Shown piece by piece: positions 1 to 9,084 of a stretch of DNA of 64,000 bases (positions are counted from its first letter, which is position 1; every line of letters begins with the position of its first letter). Position numbers and translations under genes: made by a program. The notes beneath the pieces were generated by a model. The model did no database searches, was not told the DNA's origin, and saw only the letters and a list, made by a program, of their open reading frames with translations. This DNA comes from Solenopsis invicta (lineage: Eukaryota; Arthropoda; Insecta; Hymenoptera; Formicidae): positions 15,901,641 through 15,965,640 of the forward strand of contig NC_052670.1 of NCBI RefSeq assembly GCF_016802725.1, in the 5' to 3' direction.

Positions 1-286
1 AGTAATTACAATAAATAGAAATTTTCTATTTGAAATATTTAGCATAAACAAACTTAGTACATAGTATGATTATACGCGGACAGTAATAAACAATAGATGT
101 AATTGATGAAAGAATTATGTACATTTTGTTTACGTGGAAAGAAAAATTTAGTGTTTATTAGTTTGACATATTGTTAATGTGACTATAATATAGTTTGATT
201 ATTGCTATACAATCCAGTAAATTTATCAATATGTATTCATATCAGAAATGCAAATACGTACAAATTATTTTTTTAGTTCTATTTAG

Positions 287-720
287 CCCTGCCTGAGTGT
301 TTTTAAAACGTTAAATAACGTTTTTCCTGTCAAGTGAAAATTACAAAAGTTTTATACTTACAATTAGTAAGATCCGCCACGAAAAATTTCAAAGTACCAA
401 AAAATAAAAAATTCGGAGTTCCGGTTTTTTTCTTCGGTGTGCCGAATAGCACTCCCTGAGTGCTCAAAAAAAGTTAAATAACTTTTTCCTGTCAAATGAA
501 AATTACAAAAGTTTTACGTACTCAGTAGGGTCCGTCACGAAAAATTTCAAAGTACCAAAAAATAAAAAATTCGGAGTTCCGGTTTTTTTCTTCGGTGTGC
601 TGAATAGCACTCCCTGATTGCTCAAAAAAAGTTAAATAACTTTTTTCTGTAAAGTAAAAATTACAAAAGTTTTACGTACTTTGTAGAGGCCGAGTTATGA
701 ATTTTCAAAGTTCCATAATT
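287..720. repeat. Tandem repeat, three ~160 bp units
   Basis: Three imperfect copies of a roughly 160 bp unit lie head to tail. The phrase ctgagtg/ctgattg marks the unit starts at about 293, 456 and 614, giving spacings of 163 and 158. Each unit contains a GTTAAATAAC stretch, the phrase attacaaaagtttta, and (first two units) a shared block ending in ttcttcggtgtgc. The third unit decays after about 690. No coding potential is visible. It looks like a short satellite or the internal repeat of a mobile element. Confidence 0.8.
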
Positions 721-814
721 TTGAAAATAAAACGGAACTATTGAAAAAAAGTATAGGGAACTATAGAACTATTCAAAAACTACTGGGAACTCTAAAAAAA
801 ATCTAATTTTTTTG

Positions 815-851
815 AAAATGGGGTGCCAACGTGAAGTTGGCACCCCATTTT
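815..851. repeat. Perfect 16-bp hairpin
   Basis: Arms 815-830 and 836-851 are exact reverse complements (aaaatggggtgccaac and its complement) around a 5-nt loop, gtgaa. The arm sequence recurs at 968-983 with one mismatch and in the opposite sense, so this block and the next one were probably parts of the same repeat. Confidence 0.85.
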
Positions 852-993
852 TAAAACTTGTTTTTTTGAGGTTTAATCGCTGGAACTATTTCTAAAAATT
901 ATCAAGCACTCTAGAACTATTAGAAAAGAAGCCGGCACTCTAAAAAAAATATGTTTTTTTTTACTTTGGGGTGCCAGCTTCACACGGGTACAA

Positions 994-1028
994 CACAGTA
1001 TAAGAAAGAACTTCTTTCTTATACTGTG
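994..1028. repeat. Perfect 17-bp palindrome with 1-nt centre
   Basis: Arms 994-1010 (cacagtataagaaagaa) and 1012-1028 are exact complements separated by a single base. Such a near-perfect palindrome looks like the fused ends of a foldback element. The open frame at 951-1154 that crosses it has no recognisable protein features and is not taken as a gene. Confidence 0.85.
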
Positions 1029-1152
1029 ACCATGAGCTATCTGTGCAAGATGAGACATGTGCTGGCAGGCGCCGCGTTGTTATCGCTCGTTGCAAAAATC
1101 AAATTATCATGGCGGCGCACATGCGCACACGTTAGAAGTAAATATCTTAAAT

Positions 1153-1440
1153 AGAATGTTGCTAGACTATTTCATATGAAACGTTTGGAAAGATTTGAAA
1201 CGAAAGGTCTACAGAATATTAAGAGAATATTGCGAAAGTAATATTTAAAATAGAATGTCTTTAAAATATTTAATTCGCAACATTCTGAAACATTTCAAAT
1301 AGAATGTCGCTAGATTATTTTGTATGAAACGTTCGGAAAAATTGAAAACGAAATATCTCCAGAATATTGAGAGAATATTGCGAATGCAATATTTTAAATT
1401 GAACGTCTGTAGAATATTTCAAATAAAATATTCTATTTGT
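1153..1440. repeat. AT-rich tandem duplication, ~148 bp unit
   Basis: The block beginning gctagactatttcatatgaaacg at 1161 is repeated with substitutions from 1309. Both copies carry the phrases gagaatattgcga and agaatatt. The remainder to about 1520 is made of further short AATATT-rich variants. No gene is visible. Confidence 0.65.
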
Positions 1441-1528
1441 AATATTTTTGCAAGTTTGCAGAAGTATTTCAAATAAGATATTCTGTAAAAAACATTTGAA
1501 ATATTTCTGCAATATTCTAATGACATTC

Positions 1529-2985
1529 CGTGCTGTGTGGGTTGAGTGTATTATCATACGAATGTACATACACTTAAGTGTTTTTTTTTTATTATTTACC
1601 TTTTTATTCAGCTATACACATATTGAGTTATACAAAGTTAAAACAATAACATGGAATTTCATTAATATGGCCTTTTAAGCGAAATTTTTATATTAAAATA
1701 TTTCTTCGATGAATCGATCGTCATTCTAGAGAGCGGTGTTTAGAAACATTAAAAACATTATTTTATGCTTGTTGTTTAATGTTAAACAGGGATAAAATGA
1801 TATTTCTAACTAAATTTCTAATGGTATTGTTAAAGTTACTAAACACAAGAAAATTCTATATTAGGAAAATTCTAAACAATGAAAAATTAAAAATACATAA
1901 TTTTGCAACAAGATACTGTGTTTCTTCTAAACTAAACTAACTTTTTTAAATTATCCTTACAGATAACCATATTACAACCACTTTTTTTCTGCCAACGATT
2001 ATGCAGAGCATTAGATTTTTATAAATCACGTCCTAAATAACAAATATCTCATTACTTTGAGCCTAGAATCTTTCAAACAACACTTTGACGAATGTAATCG
2101 TTTAAGTTTCAATAGAAAATGTTAATTATAAACAAAATGATTTAATAAAATAAAAATGGGTGCCATATTACTCTCTTTCCCTCTATTTATTATTTAGGAC
2201 GTGATTTATAAAAATCTAATGCACTACATAATTGGTGGAAGAAAAAGGTGGTTGTAATATGGCTATTCATAAAAATAATTTTTAAAAATTATATAGTTTA
2301 ATTTAAAAGAAACACAGTACCTTGTTACAAAATTATATATTTTTAATTTTCCATTGTTTAAAATTTTGATTTAGAATTTTTCTGTGTTTAGAAACTTTAG
2401 AAATACTATTAGAAATATTATTAAAAATATCATTTTATCCTTCTTTAACATTAAACAACAAGCATAAAATAATGTCTCTAATGTTTTTAAACACCACCTT
2501 TTAGAACAATCGATTTATCGAAGAAATATTTTGATATAAATATTTTGCTTAAAATTATATTAACTGTATTAACAAAATTCCATGTTATTGTTTTAATTTT
2601 GTATAACTCGACATGTAAACGGCTGAATAAAATGTTAGATAACAACAAAAAAACACTCGAGTGTATGTACCTTTGTATGATAATAGTTTAAGAATAATGA
2701 GGAAATGTATGTAATTAAAGGTTAAAAGTGTACCTTGGAAAACTGTAGAAGTGCTCAAATGTAAAAATGCCTTCTAACAATTGTCGGTCATTATGTATTG
2801 GCATATTAGCGTCACTAAAAAAACGGCGGTCTACTAAACGAATAACTCCATAAGCAATTGTTAAAATACGTTACCTAATAATGGAAATAATAGGGGCAGC
2901 CATATTGTCGACAGTACTTGTAATAGTTTTTTCTCTTCTACGTGATTTAAAATCTAATGCACTTGTTGAGATCGGTTATTACTTG
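1529..2985. mobile_element. R1 repeat family, foldback pair
   Basis: Bases 1529-2100 are, in reverse complement, a diverged copy of 2150-2700. Both arms share the phrases gacgtgatttataaa, ttaaacaacaagcataaaa, cgaagaaatattttgatat and a tcgagtgtatgta-like block. The right-hand copy continues to about 2985 and ends with the phrase gccatattgtcgacagta. Other copies occur at 7640-8275, 9190-10985 and 21140-22078. No transposase is encoded, so this is a non-autonomous family, here in inverted arrangement with a centre of about 150 bp. In the right copy the phrase gtgattta(taa)aaatctaatgca flanks the body on both sides (2197 and 2962), which could be an old target duplication. Confidence 0.7.
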
Positions 2986-3033
2986 AAGTGATTAGGAAGA
3001 GAGGACTTATAAGATTAAATATGGTTTAGAGCC

Positions 3034-3248
3034 TAAGCAGAATGGTTGACTTATAACTTTAAGACTAAGTTTGACGACTTAAATCTTTGTCTTTAGTAAC
3101 GCACAATAACTGTCTTGTGTCTCAAGTCTTAAGTTACAAACAAAATTTCTTTTTAGTTTAAGACTTAAGACAGTTATTGTGCGTTACTAAAGACAAAGAC
3201 TTAAGTCGTAGAACTTGTCTTAAAATTATAAGTCAACCATTCTGCTTA
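3034..3248. mobile_element. Palindromic MITE, 215 bp
   Basis: The ends taagcagaatggttgactta and its complement are near-perfect inverted repeats, and the arms stay complementary for about 93 bp each, around a centre of about 25 bp. The shared phrase ctttagtaacgcacaataac lies in both arms. There is no open frame. Size and structure fit a miniature inverted-repeat element. The superfamily was not assigned. Confidence 0.85.
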
Positions 3249-3327
3249 AATTCTTATTAAAGTCTTACAAGCACCTTAGCTAACTATGCGAACCGCTCGC
3301 CCCAAAGCCTTGAAGAGAAGTACTATA

Positions 3328-4649
3328 CGAGGTGTGTTCAAAAAATATCGCGAATTTTGAATTTTCGCGAGTTACGTATATTCGAATTTCGATCTTTTTG
3401 TGGCGTTATGTTGGTACTCATGTCTCTCACTTATGCCGACAAGCTCGGCCATTTTGAATGTTCACTTAATTGTTGACAGCTGCTTTGCTTGCACGTGTTT
3501 TGGATCGTCTTCGATTTTTACCTATTCAAAAAAATGGATCAAAGAACCTGTATCAAATTTTGTGTGAAAAACGAAATTAAGTGCGCGGATGCATTCCGAA
3601 TGTTGACTGTGGCATACGGAGAAGCTACCTTGGACCGAAGCAACGTTTATCGGTGGTACAAAATGTTCTCAGAAGGCCAAGAAGATGTGAACGACGAAGA
3701 GCGTGCCGGACGCCCGAGCACTTCAACAACAGACGAAAAAATTAATGAAGTGGAGAAAATGGTATTGGCCAATCGTCGAATCACCGTTAGAGAAGTTGCT
3801 GAGGACCTAAACATATCGATTGGCTCGTGCCATTCGATTTTTATCAATGATTTGGGCATGAGACGGGTCGCCGCGAAATTCGTACCAAAATTGCTCAATT
3901 GCGACCAAAAACAGCATCGCATGAACATTGCTAATGAGATGTTGGACTCTGTCCGCGACGACCCAAATTTGCTCCAGAGGGTCATAACTGGTGACGAATC
4001 GTGGGTTTATGGTTATGACGTGGAAACCAAAGCTCAATCATCTCAATGGAAGCTGCCGCACGAACCAAGACCGAAAAAAGCGCGCCAAGTTCGGTCGAAT
4101 GTGAAAGTTTTGCTGACAGTTTTCTTCGATTGCAGGGGCGTGGTGCATCATGAGTTCTTGCCACAGGGTAGAACGGTCAATAAGGAATATTACCTGCAAG
4201 TTATGCGCAATTTGCGCGAAGCAATCCGCCAGAAACGCCCGGATTTGTGGAAGAACAAAAATTGGCTTTTGCACCACGATAACGCCCCTGCTCACACATC
4301 GTTGCTTGTGCGCGACTTTTTGGCCAAAAACAACACACTAATGATGCCGCAGCCACCGTATTCCCCAGATCTGGCCCCCTGTGACTTTTTCTTGTTCCCT
4401 AAACTGAAGAGGCCCATGAAAGGACGACGTTACGCTACGCTTGACGAGATAAAGACGGCATCGAAGGAGGAGCTGAACAAGATAAAAAAAAATGATTTTT
4501 TGAAGTGCTTCGAAGATTGGAAAAACCGTTGGCACAAGTGTATAATATCTCATGGGGATTACTTTGAAGGGGACAAAATAGATATTCATGAATAAATAAA
4601 TAATTTTTGAAAAAACAAAAAATTCGCGATACTTTTTGAACACACCTCG
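3328..4649 (+). mobile_element. Full-length mariner transposon (copy 1)
   Basis: The element is 1322 bp with TIRs of about 28 bp starting CGAGGTGTGTTCAAAAA at both ends, and it is flanked by the TA target dinucleotide on each side (3326-3327 and 4650-4651). It contains one complete transposase frame. A second, shortened copy sits at 16903-18014 and is nearly identical over the shared part, so the family has moved recently. Confidence 0.97.
3534..4595 (+). CDS. mariner transposase (DD34D), intact
   Basis: The protein catalyses cut-and-paste transposition of its own element through a DDE/D active site. The start is placed at the ATG at 3534 because mariner transposases are about 345-355 residues; the frame is open further upstream but that part lies in the leader. 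The resulting 353-residue protein has two helix-turn-helix regions in residues 1-110, the linker motif WKLPHE (172-177, family consensus WVPHEL) and catalytic aspartates at 154 (TGDESW), 249 (HHDNAPAH) and 284 (SPDLAPCDFF). The spacing of the last two is exactly 34 residues. No stop or frameshift is visible, so it may be active. Confidence 0.96.
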   Translation: MDQRTCIKFCVKNEIKCADAFRMLTVAYGEATLDRSNVYRWYKMFSEGQEDVNDEERAGRPSTSTTDEKINEVEKMVLANRRITVREVAEDLNISIGSCHSIFINDLGMRRVAAKFVPKLLNCDQKQHRMNIANEMLDSVRDDPNLLQRVITGDESWVYGYDVETKAQSSQWKLPHEPRPKKARQVRSNVKVLLTVFFDCRGVVHHEFLPQGRTVNKEYYLQVMRNLREAIRQKRPDLWKNKNWLLHHDNAPAHTSLLVRDFLAKNNTLMMPQPPYSPDLAPCDFFLFPKLKRPMKGRRYATLDEIKTASKEELNKIKKNDFLKCFEDWKNRWHKCIISHGDYFEGDKIDIHE

Positions 4650-4651
4650 TA

Positions 4652-4975
4652 GTTCTCCACACACCGCGCCTTCTCATCATCTTCTTCTTCTTTAGGGCTA
4701 TGGATTTTTCCTTGGACAGTCCTTGTTGGGACTAAGTACCAATTTTCTATTCGGGTTAGGTAGTAAATTCTGGCCAGGAATTTCTGCTTCATGCAGTGGA
4801 TAATGCCCCGAGATGACTCCTCTCCTCCCCAATACCTGAGACCAATGAAATTTCCCGGGGAATCCATTTTGGCAATATTTCTAAAGTTTAAGTATTATTT
4901 CGTCATAAGACACTTATTAAATATTAAAGTGCTACTGTTGTAATGCATTAAAACGTAATGTCAAATTCTTTCGTA
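4652..4975. other. Unassigned sequence right of mariner
   Basis: There is a 94-codon open frame on the minus strand, partly inside the mariner end, with no recognisable domain. A GAA/GAT-rich run (cttcttcttctt on the + strand, 4681-4692) could be the tail of a retroposon. I see no supported gene. Confidence 0.4.
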
Positions 4976-5772
4976 TAGGGTAAAGTCGGTATTTACGCCG
5001 CGAAGGAATGTACGCCACAGCAGTCAGAAAAAATAGAAGAAATAAAGATAATTTGTTTACAACCACTTTGTTATGTGCCTTTATGCTATATTAGTATTGT
5101 ATTGTAATTACAGTTCTTTATTATTAATATTAATGAAAATATCGTGAATTGAATTAATTTTTTCATGTAGAAGTGCGATAGTGTATTACCATCTACGTAA
5201 AATGATTACTGTAGAAAATATAAAAAGCATAATGATTATTTCATGATACGTAAATGTAGAGCGATAGTAAAGGATGAAATACAAGCAAGATACAAGTGCA
5301 TAGTTCTTGTATTCTTTATTTAGTTTGATATCTTGTTCCATTTAATTACGAACAGAATGCGTACATATCTGTACTTTGTTGATGTCTGTGCATATTAATT
5401 TCTTCAATATTGCATTATTATTACTCTGTAAACATATTTACTATTTTTATTCCCTAATAAACTTTGTAAACACATTTTGTAAGTCATTATGTTATTTTAT
5501 ATTATATTTGTAAATATTATTTGTAAATAATTGATGTGCCGTGTATCTTACACATGAGTAGTCGTAAATCCCGCCACTTTTTTAAATGACAAAAATGCAA
5601 GGGTTTCTATAAGTTTTTTTTCAAGTATAAGAAAAGAAATATTTACAATTTTTTTTATAATAGTAAATAGTATGAAGTTTTTATTGGCATAATTTATTTT
5701 TTTTAAACATAGTAAATAATACTTAATAAATTACATTTTTGATAGCTACGGCGTATATACCGACTTTACCTT
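4976..5772. mobile_element. Non-autonomous TIR element, ~797 bp
   Basis: The left end has GGTAAAGTCGGTATTTACGCC at 4979 and the right end carries its complement with one change (ggcgtatataccgactttacc) near 5750-5770. The inverted repeats are about 28 bp and are flanked by TA-rich sequence. The interior is AT-rich without a coding frame. The right end abuts a non-LTR retrotransposon relic, so it may have inserted into it. Confidence 0.8.
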
Positions 5773-6265
5773 ATGTATTTGTGAATATTTTAATAATATT
5801 CATGACTTTAAAATCTAGGTTATTAAACAAGTATTCCACTGATAGAGGTTGGAGACCCAGTTTCATTAATTCTTTTATCATTATCTTAGAAACTATACTT
5901 GTCCGGGATTTCACCAATCTCAACCTATGTTTGATATTTTTAGTAAAGGCCAAAACCGTAATTATAATTATAATTATTCTGACAACGATTCCGAGTAAAC
6001 CTCTGTTTAGTTTAGATTTTTTAAAACTTCTAAGATCCAAATCTTTAAAATGACTGGAATAATATTCACTCATTCCCTTCTCCATAGAGTCAAAGCAGTA
6101 ACCATCCATCGGTAGATAATCATTAAGCACACGTCCTATGCCCTCCCTAAAGGCGATCTTATTAATAATGGGAGTTCCATCTCTGGACCTCTCTTTTGCC
6201 ACCGCGTCGTCTATCTTATTGCCCGTTATATCTTTGTGGGCCGGACACCATGTGAATCTTAACAA
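5773..6265 (-). pseudogene. Non-LTR retrotransposon RNase H relic
   Basis: The first residues of a 164-codon minus-strand frame (from 6265) read FTWCPAHKDITGNKIDDAVA, which fits the last RNase H motif of LINE ORF2 proteins (W-x-P-x-H..G-N..-D). The residues after about 100 become low-complexity. Upstream reverse transcriptase is missing. This is a 3' fragment of a LINE, probably of the I/R1/LOA group, whose members carry RNase H. The clade cannot be fixed from this fragment. Confidence 0.6.
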
Positions 6266-7083
6266 CAGATAATTATTTTAATCAAAGCAATTCTTCAATG
6301 AAATATATCCATGATAATAGGATTCAGTAATTTAATATGAGAGTTGAAATTATAAAATAAAGTATAAAATTCCCACCGATACCGGTCTCCTCAGGAATAC
6401 CGTTATTTTCCAAAAAGTTTAACAAGTCATTTCAATCTTTTCTAGATATAAATTTGCCTAGAGATTTATATAAAGAAACAATAGAAATCCTATTATTTAA
6501 AAAGCTTTTACAAAAGATTGATGTACCAACAATTTCTAATTCAATTATGCTCCTAAAAAGGCTCCAAGTCGTGTAAAATAGGATCCAAAAAATTATTACG
6601 AACAATAATAACCCCTTCGCTTTAGTGTAATTCATGTTTTTCATGTCTGAATGTAGTGAAGTTGTTAAAGGAAAACCTATCATTATAATGAAGCCAGGTT
6701 TCTTAGAGGCATGAAATGTTATAATTTAACAATAGATAAAAGAAAATCACTGTATTTACTTTTAATGTCTCTACAATTCCAATGGAGGAGGATTCTAACC
6801 ATGACAGAACTAACAAAATATAGAGAGAAACCGGGCTTCACAAAACTTTAGTTTTAATTTATTGTTAAAGGACCCCGCACAATTTGTATGAAAAAAAAAG
6901 TGTTTGGTTGATTTGCTTGAATTTTTTATATATTGTTGTACTTGCATCCTTAATGAAAAATCTCAATTTTTAGAACATTTTTATGTCTAGTTTCGGAATT
7001 AAAAATAATTGACGGTCTCTTACACGACATCGGCTTATATGTATTATACCTACACTAGTTTGAACTTCTATACTTGTTCATAT
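6266..7083. other. AT-rich sequence, no gene seen
   Basis: There are short open frames only (for example 6432-6683 minus), none with a recognisable domain. No inverted repeats long enough to define an element were found. Confidence 0.5.
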
Positions 7084-7385
7084 ACAGGGTAGTCAAAAAG
7101 TATCGGACCCCCCCAATATTTCCGTTCCCTTGCATTTTACAAGAAAATGTTTCAGACAAAAGTTGTAGGGTTTAAAAAGATCTATTTAATGATCTTATCA
7201 GTTTGACCTTGGATGGCGTCGCCAAGGTCAGATCGAAATTACATTAACTTTTTTAAATAGAACACCTAACTTTTTATTACATATTCTTGTAGCTTATCTC
7301 GAGACCTTTCCAAAACACTACAAGAAAGTTTATTTTCGTTGAGTACTTTCCGAGTTGTGAGGATGGAAAGCTACAGTGTACTGTA
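7084..7385. repeat. Possible transposon end
   Basis: The segment begins TACAGGGTAGTCAAAAAG, a form typical of Tc1/mariner-type or MITE termini (TA then cagggt). No matching inverted end was found nearby, so this is probably a truncated copy. No coding sequence. Confidence 0.4.
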
Positions 7386-7530
7386 GTGTGGGTCCAGCCA
7401 GTTAAGGCAATAGTGGCGTGTGGGTTCGGCCAGTTAAGGCAAGTGTGGCGTGTGTCCGGCCAGTTAAGGCAAGTGTGCCGTGTGTCCGGCCAGTTAAGGC
7501 AAGAGTGGCCTTAACTGGCTGGACCCACAC
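7386..7530. repeat. Minisatellite with inverted terminal unit
   Basis: Four copies of a 30-32 bp unit containing ggccagttaaggcaa are centred at 7401, 7433, 7463 and 7493. They are followed at 7507-7530 by a reverse-complement copy of the first unit (ccttaactggctggaccc). The open frame 7418-7636 is a product of the repeat and not a gene. Confidence 0.9.
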
Positions 7531-7639
7531 TACATGTACGCTGCCACAAAACATGTACGTACGCGGCTATGCGTGTGTGCGGCAGCCGCGCGTCAGCGCG
7601 GAGGGACACCATTTCTGCCGGTGCGTGTACGTGTAATTA

Positions 7640-8275
7640 AAAGTTAAATGTGTACCTTGAAAAAGTTTAGAAGTGCTCAAAAGTAATAATATATTATGCA
7701 ACCAATCTTTGCCGTTTTCGGCTGAAAACAGCATCCGAAGTCGAAAACGCCCTCGGCCCCATGTTGCATACGGTATTTTATGCAAAGGAAGTACATTTTT
7801 TGCGGCATTCGAGGGAAAACTAGCGTGTGGCATTTTCCTGTTACTGCCTGTCCCAGTTATAGATTATGAGAGATCAGTGTACTATCTTTGCTCATGCATT
7901 TTGACCCTACGCTCAGCGCATGTGACACAAAACGTGTGGTGTCACGTGACAAAAGTGCGCATGCAGAATTGTACGAGAATATTGTTGATTTTGCCCATTT
8001 TGTCGTCCACGGATGGCAATATCCCCCACTCCAAAGATTGCCCATTTACGGCCATGTTACCAATTGTTCCGCAATGTTGCAAAAACGTGCTTTCTTTGTA
8101 TAAAAATGCCTTATAACAATTGTCAGTAATAATTAATGTACTGACATATTAGCATCACTAAAAAACGGTGGGCTACTAAATGAATAACTCCGCAAAGAAT
8201 GCGTCACCTAATAACGGAGATAATAGATGTAGCCATATTGTCGACAGTAGCCATAATACCTTCTTCTTCTCTAAT
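7640..8275 (+). mobile_element. R1 repeat copy with ~414 bp insertion
   Basis: The outer parts (7640-7686 and 8101-8275) match the R1 copy at 21860-22078, including aaagtgctcaaaagtaa-like and gccatattgtcgacagtagc. Between them lies about 414 bp (7687-8100) absent from the other copies. That insert is relatively GC-rich and has no recognisable frame; no clear TIR was identified. Confidence 0.65.
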
Positions 8276-8915
8276 AAAAAATTTTAACGTCATTATCTAA
8301 TCATTATAATAAAAAGATAAAGGTAACAATAAAGTAACAAAGAAGTAACGACTTGCTGTCCCTGAATATACATATAGATATACGTAGACACGCGCTATCA
8401 ATTTATCATAATAGAAAGTATCTTTGTGATACTTACATGTATTATTTTATTTTTAATCAATGCTGGAGATGTAATAACGGCAAAAGAGTGCAATTTTTAT
8501 GGTATAATATCTATTACCGTTCCATTTTTAAAATCTAATTTAATGTATTATATTTAATTTATTTAATAATTTAAATCAGTTGGATAAAATTCCAAAATGA
8601 TGAACTGAATTTGCTATTGATTGAAATACTATTCTATTTTGATGTGCTAATTATAAATATGAAATTCGCCGATGAGATCATTTTGAAAATCAAAACTAAG
8701 AAAATCTAAAAACTTATTGTTTTTTTATATTATTTTAATAAATTTAATAAAAATTGTATTATATAAAAGTTAAATTTTTTAAAAAATTATATCATTTATG
8801 TTATTTGTATTCATAGTGCACCAAAATGCAGTAGTATATCAATCCACAGCAAAATCAGAGGGTTTAACTTTTCAGAATTTCACCTAATTATTTTATGTGT
8901 TTACAGATTACGAAA
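8276..8915. other. Sequence upstream of the P450 start codon
   Basis: This is AT-rich. A plausible splice acceptor (gtgtttacag, ending at 8905) lies ten bases before the P450 start codon, so a non-coding 5' exon further upstream is possible. No promoter element is called with confidence. Confidence 0.4.
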
Positions 8916-9084
8916 ATGGATTTCGTCTCGTTGGGATTATGTACACTTTACTTTGTGGCATTTTTGCTAATTGTGTCGGTAGTGCATAGACACTACCAGA
9001 TCCATGAAAAACTTAAAAATATTCCGCAAGTTGGAAGATATCCGTTCGGAGCGATGTTTGAGCTTTTAAATCGGTCAAACTATG
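8916..9084 (+). CDS. P450 exon 1
   Basis: Encodes residues 1-56 and the first base of codon 57: start Met, a hydrophobic anchor (LGLCTLYFVAFLLIVSVV) and the hinge. The donor is tatg|gtaaag. The first in-frame ATG that gives a typical P450 N-terminus, MDFVSLG, was chosen over the upstream ATG of the same frame at 8895. Confidence 0.93.

Noticed and set aside
287..720. CRISPR-like array
   Set aside because: Units of ~160 bp repeat in full without unique spacers, and this is a eukaryotic genome.
3489..3533. Upstream in-frame ATG of the mariner frame
   Set aside because: The 15 extra residues lie in the leader, and the usual mariner length favours the ATG at 3534.
5739..6053. 104-codon + strand frame
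   Set aside because: Antisense shadow of the non-LTR relic and the end of a TIR element.
7418..7636. 72-codon + strand frame
   Set aside because: It is a direct product of the 30-32 bp minisatellite (VKASVACVRP repeats) and the flanking GC-rich sequence.
7673..8116. 147-codon + strand frame
   Set aside because: No recognisable domain, and it lies in an insertion within an R1 repeat.
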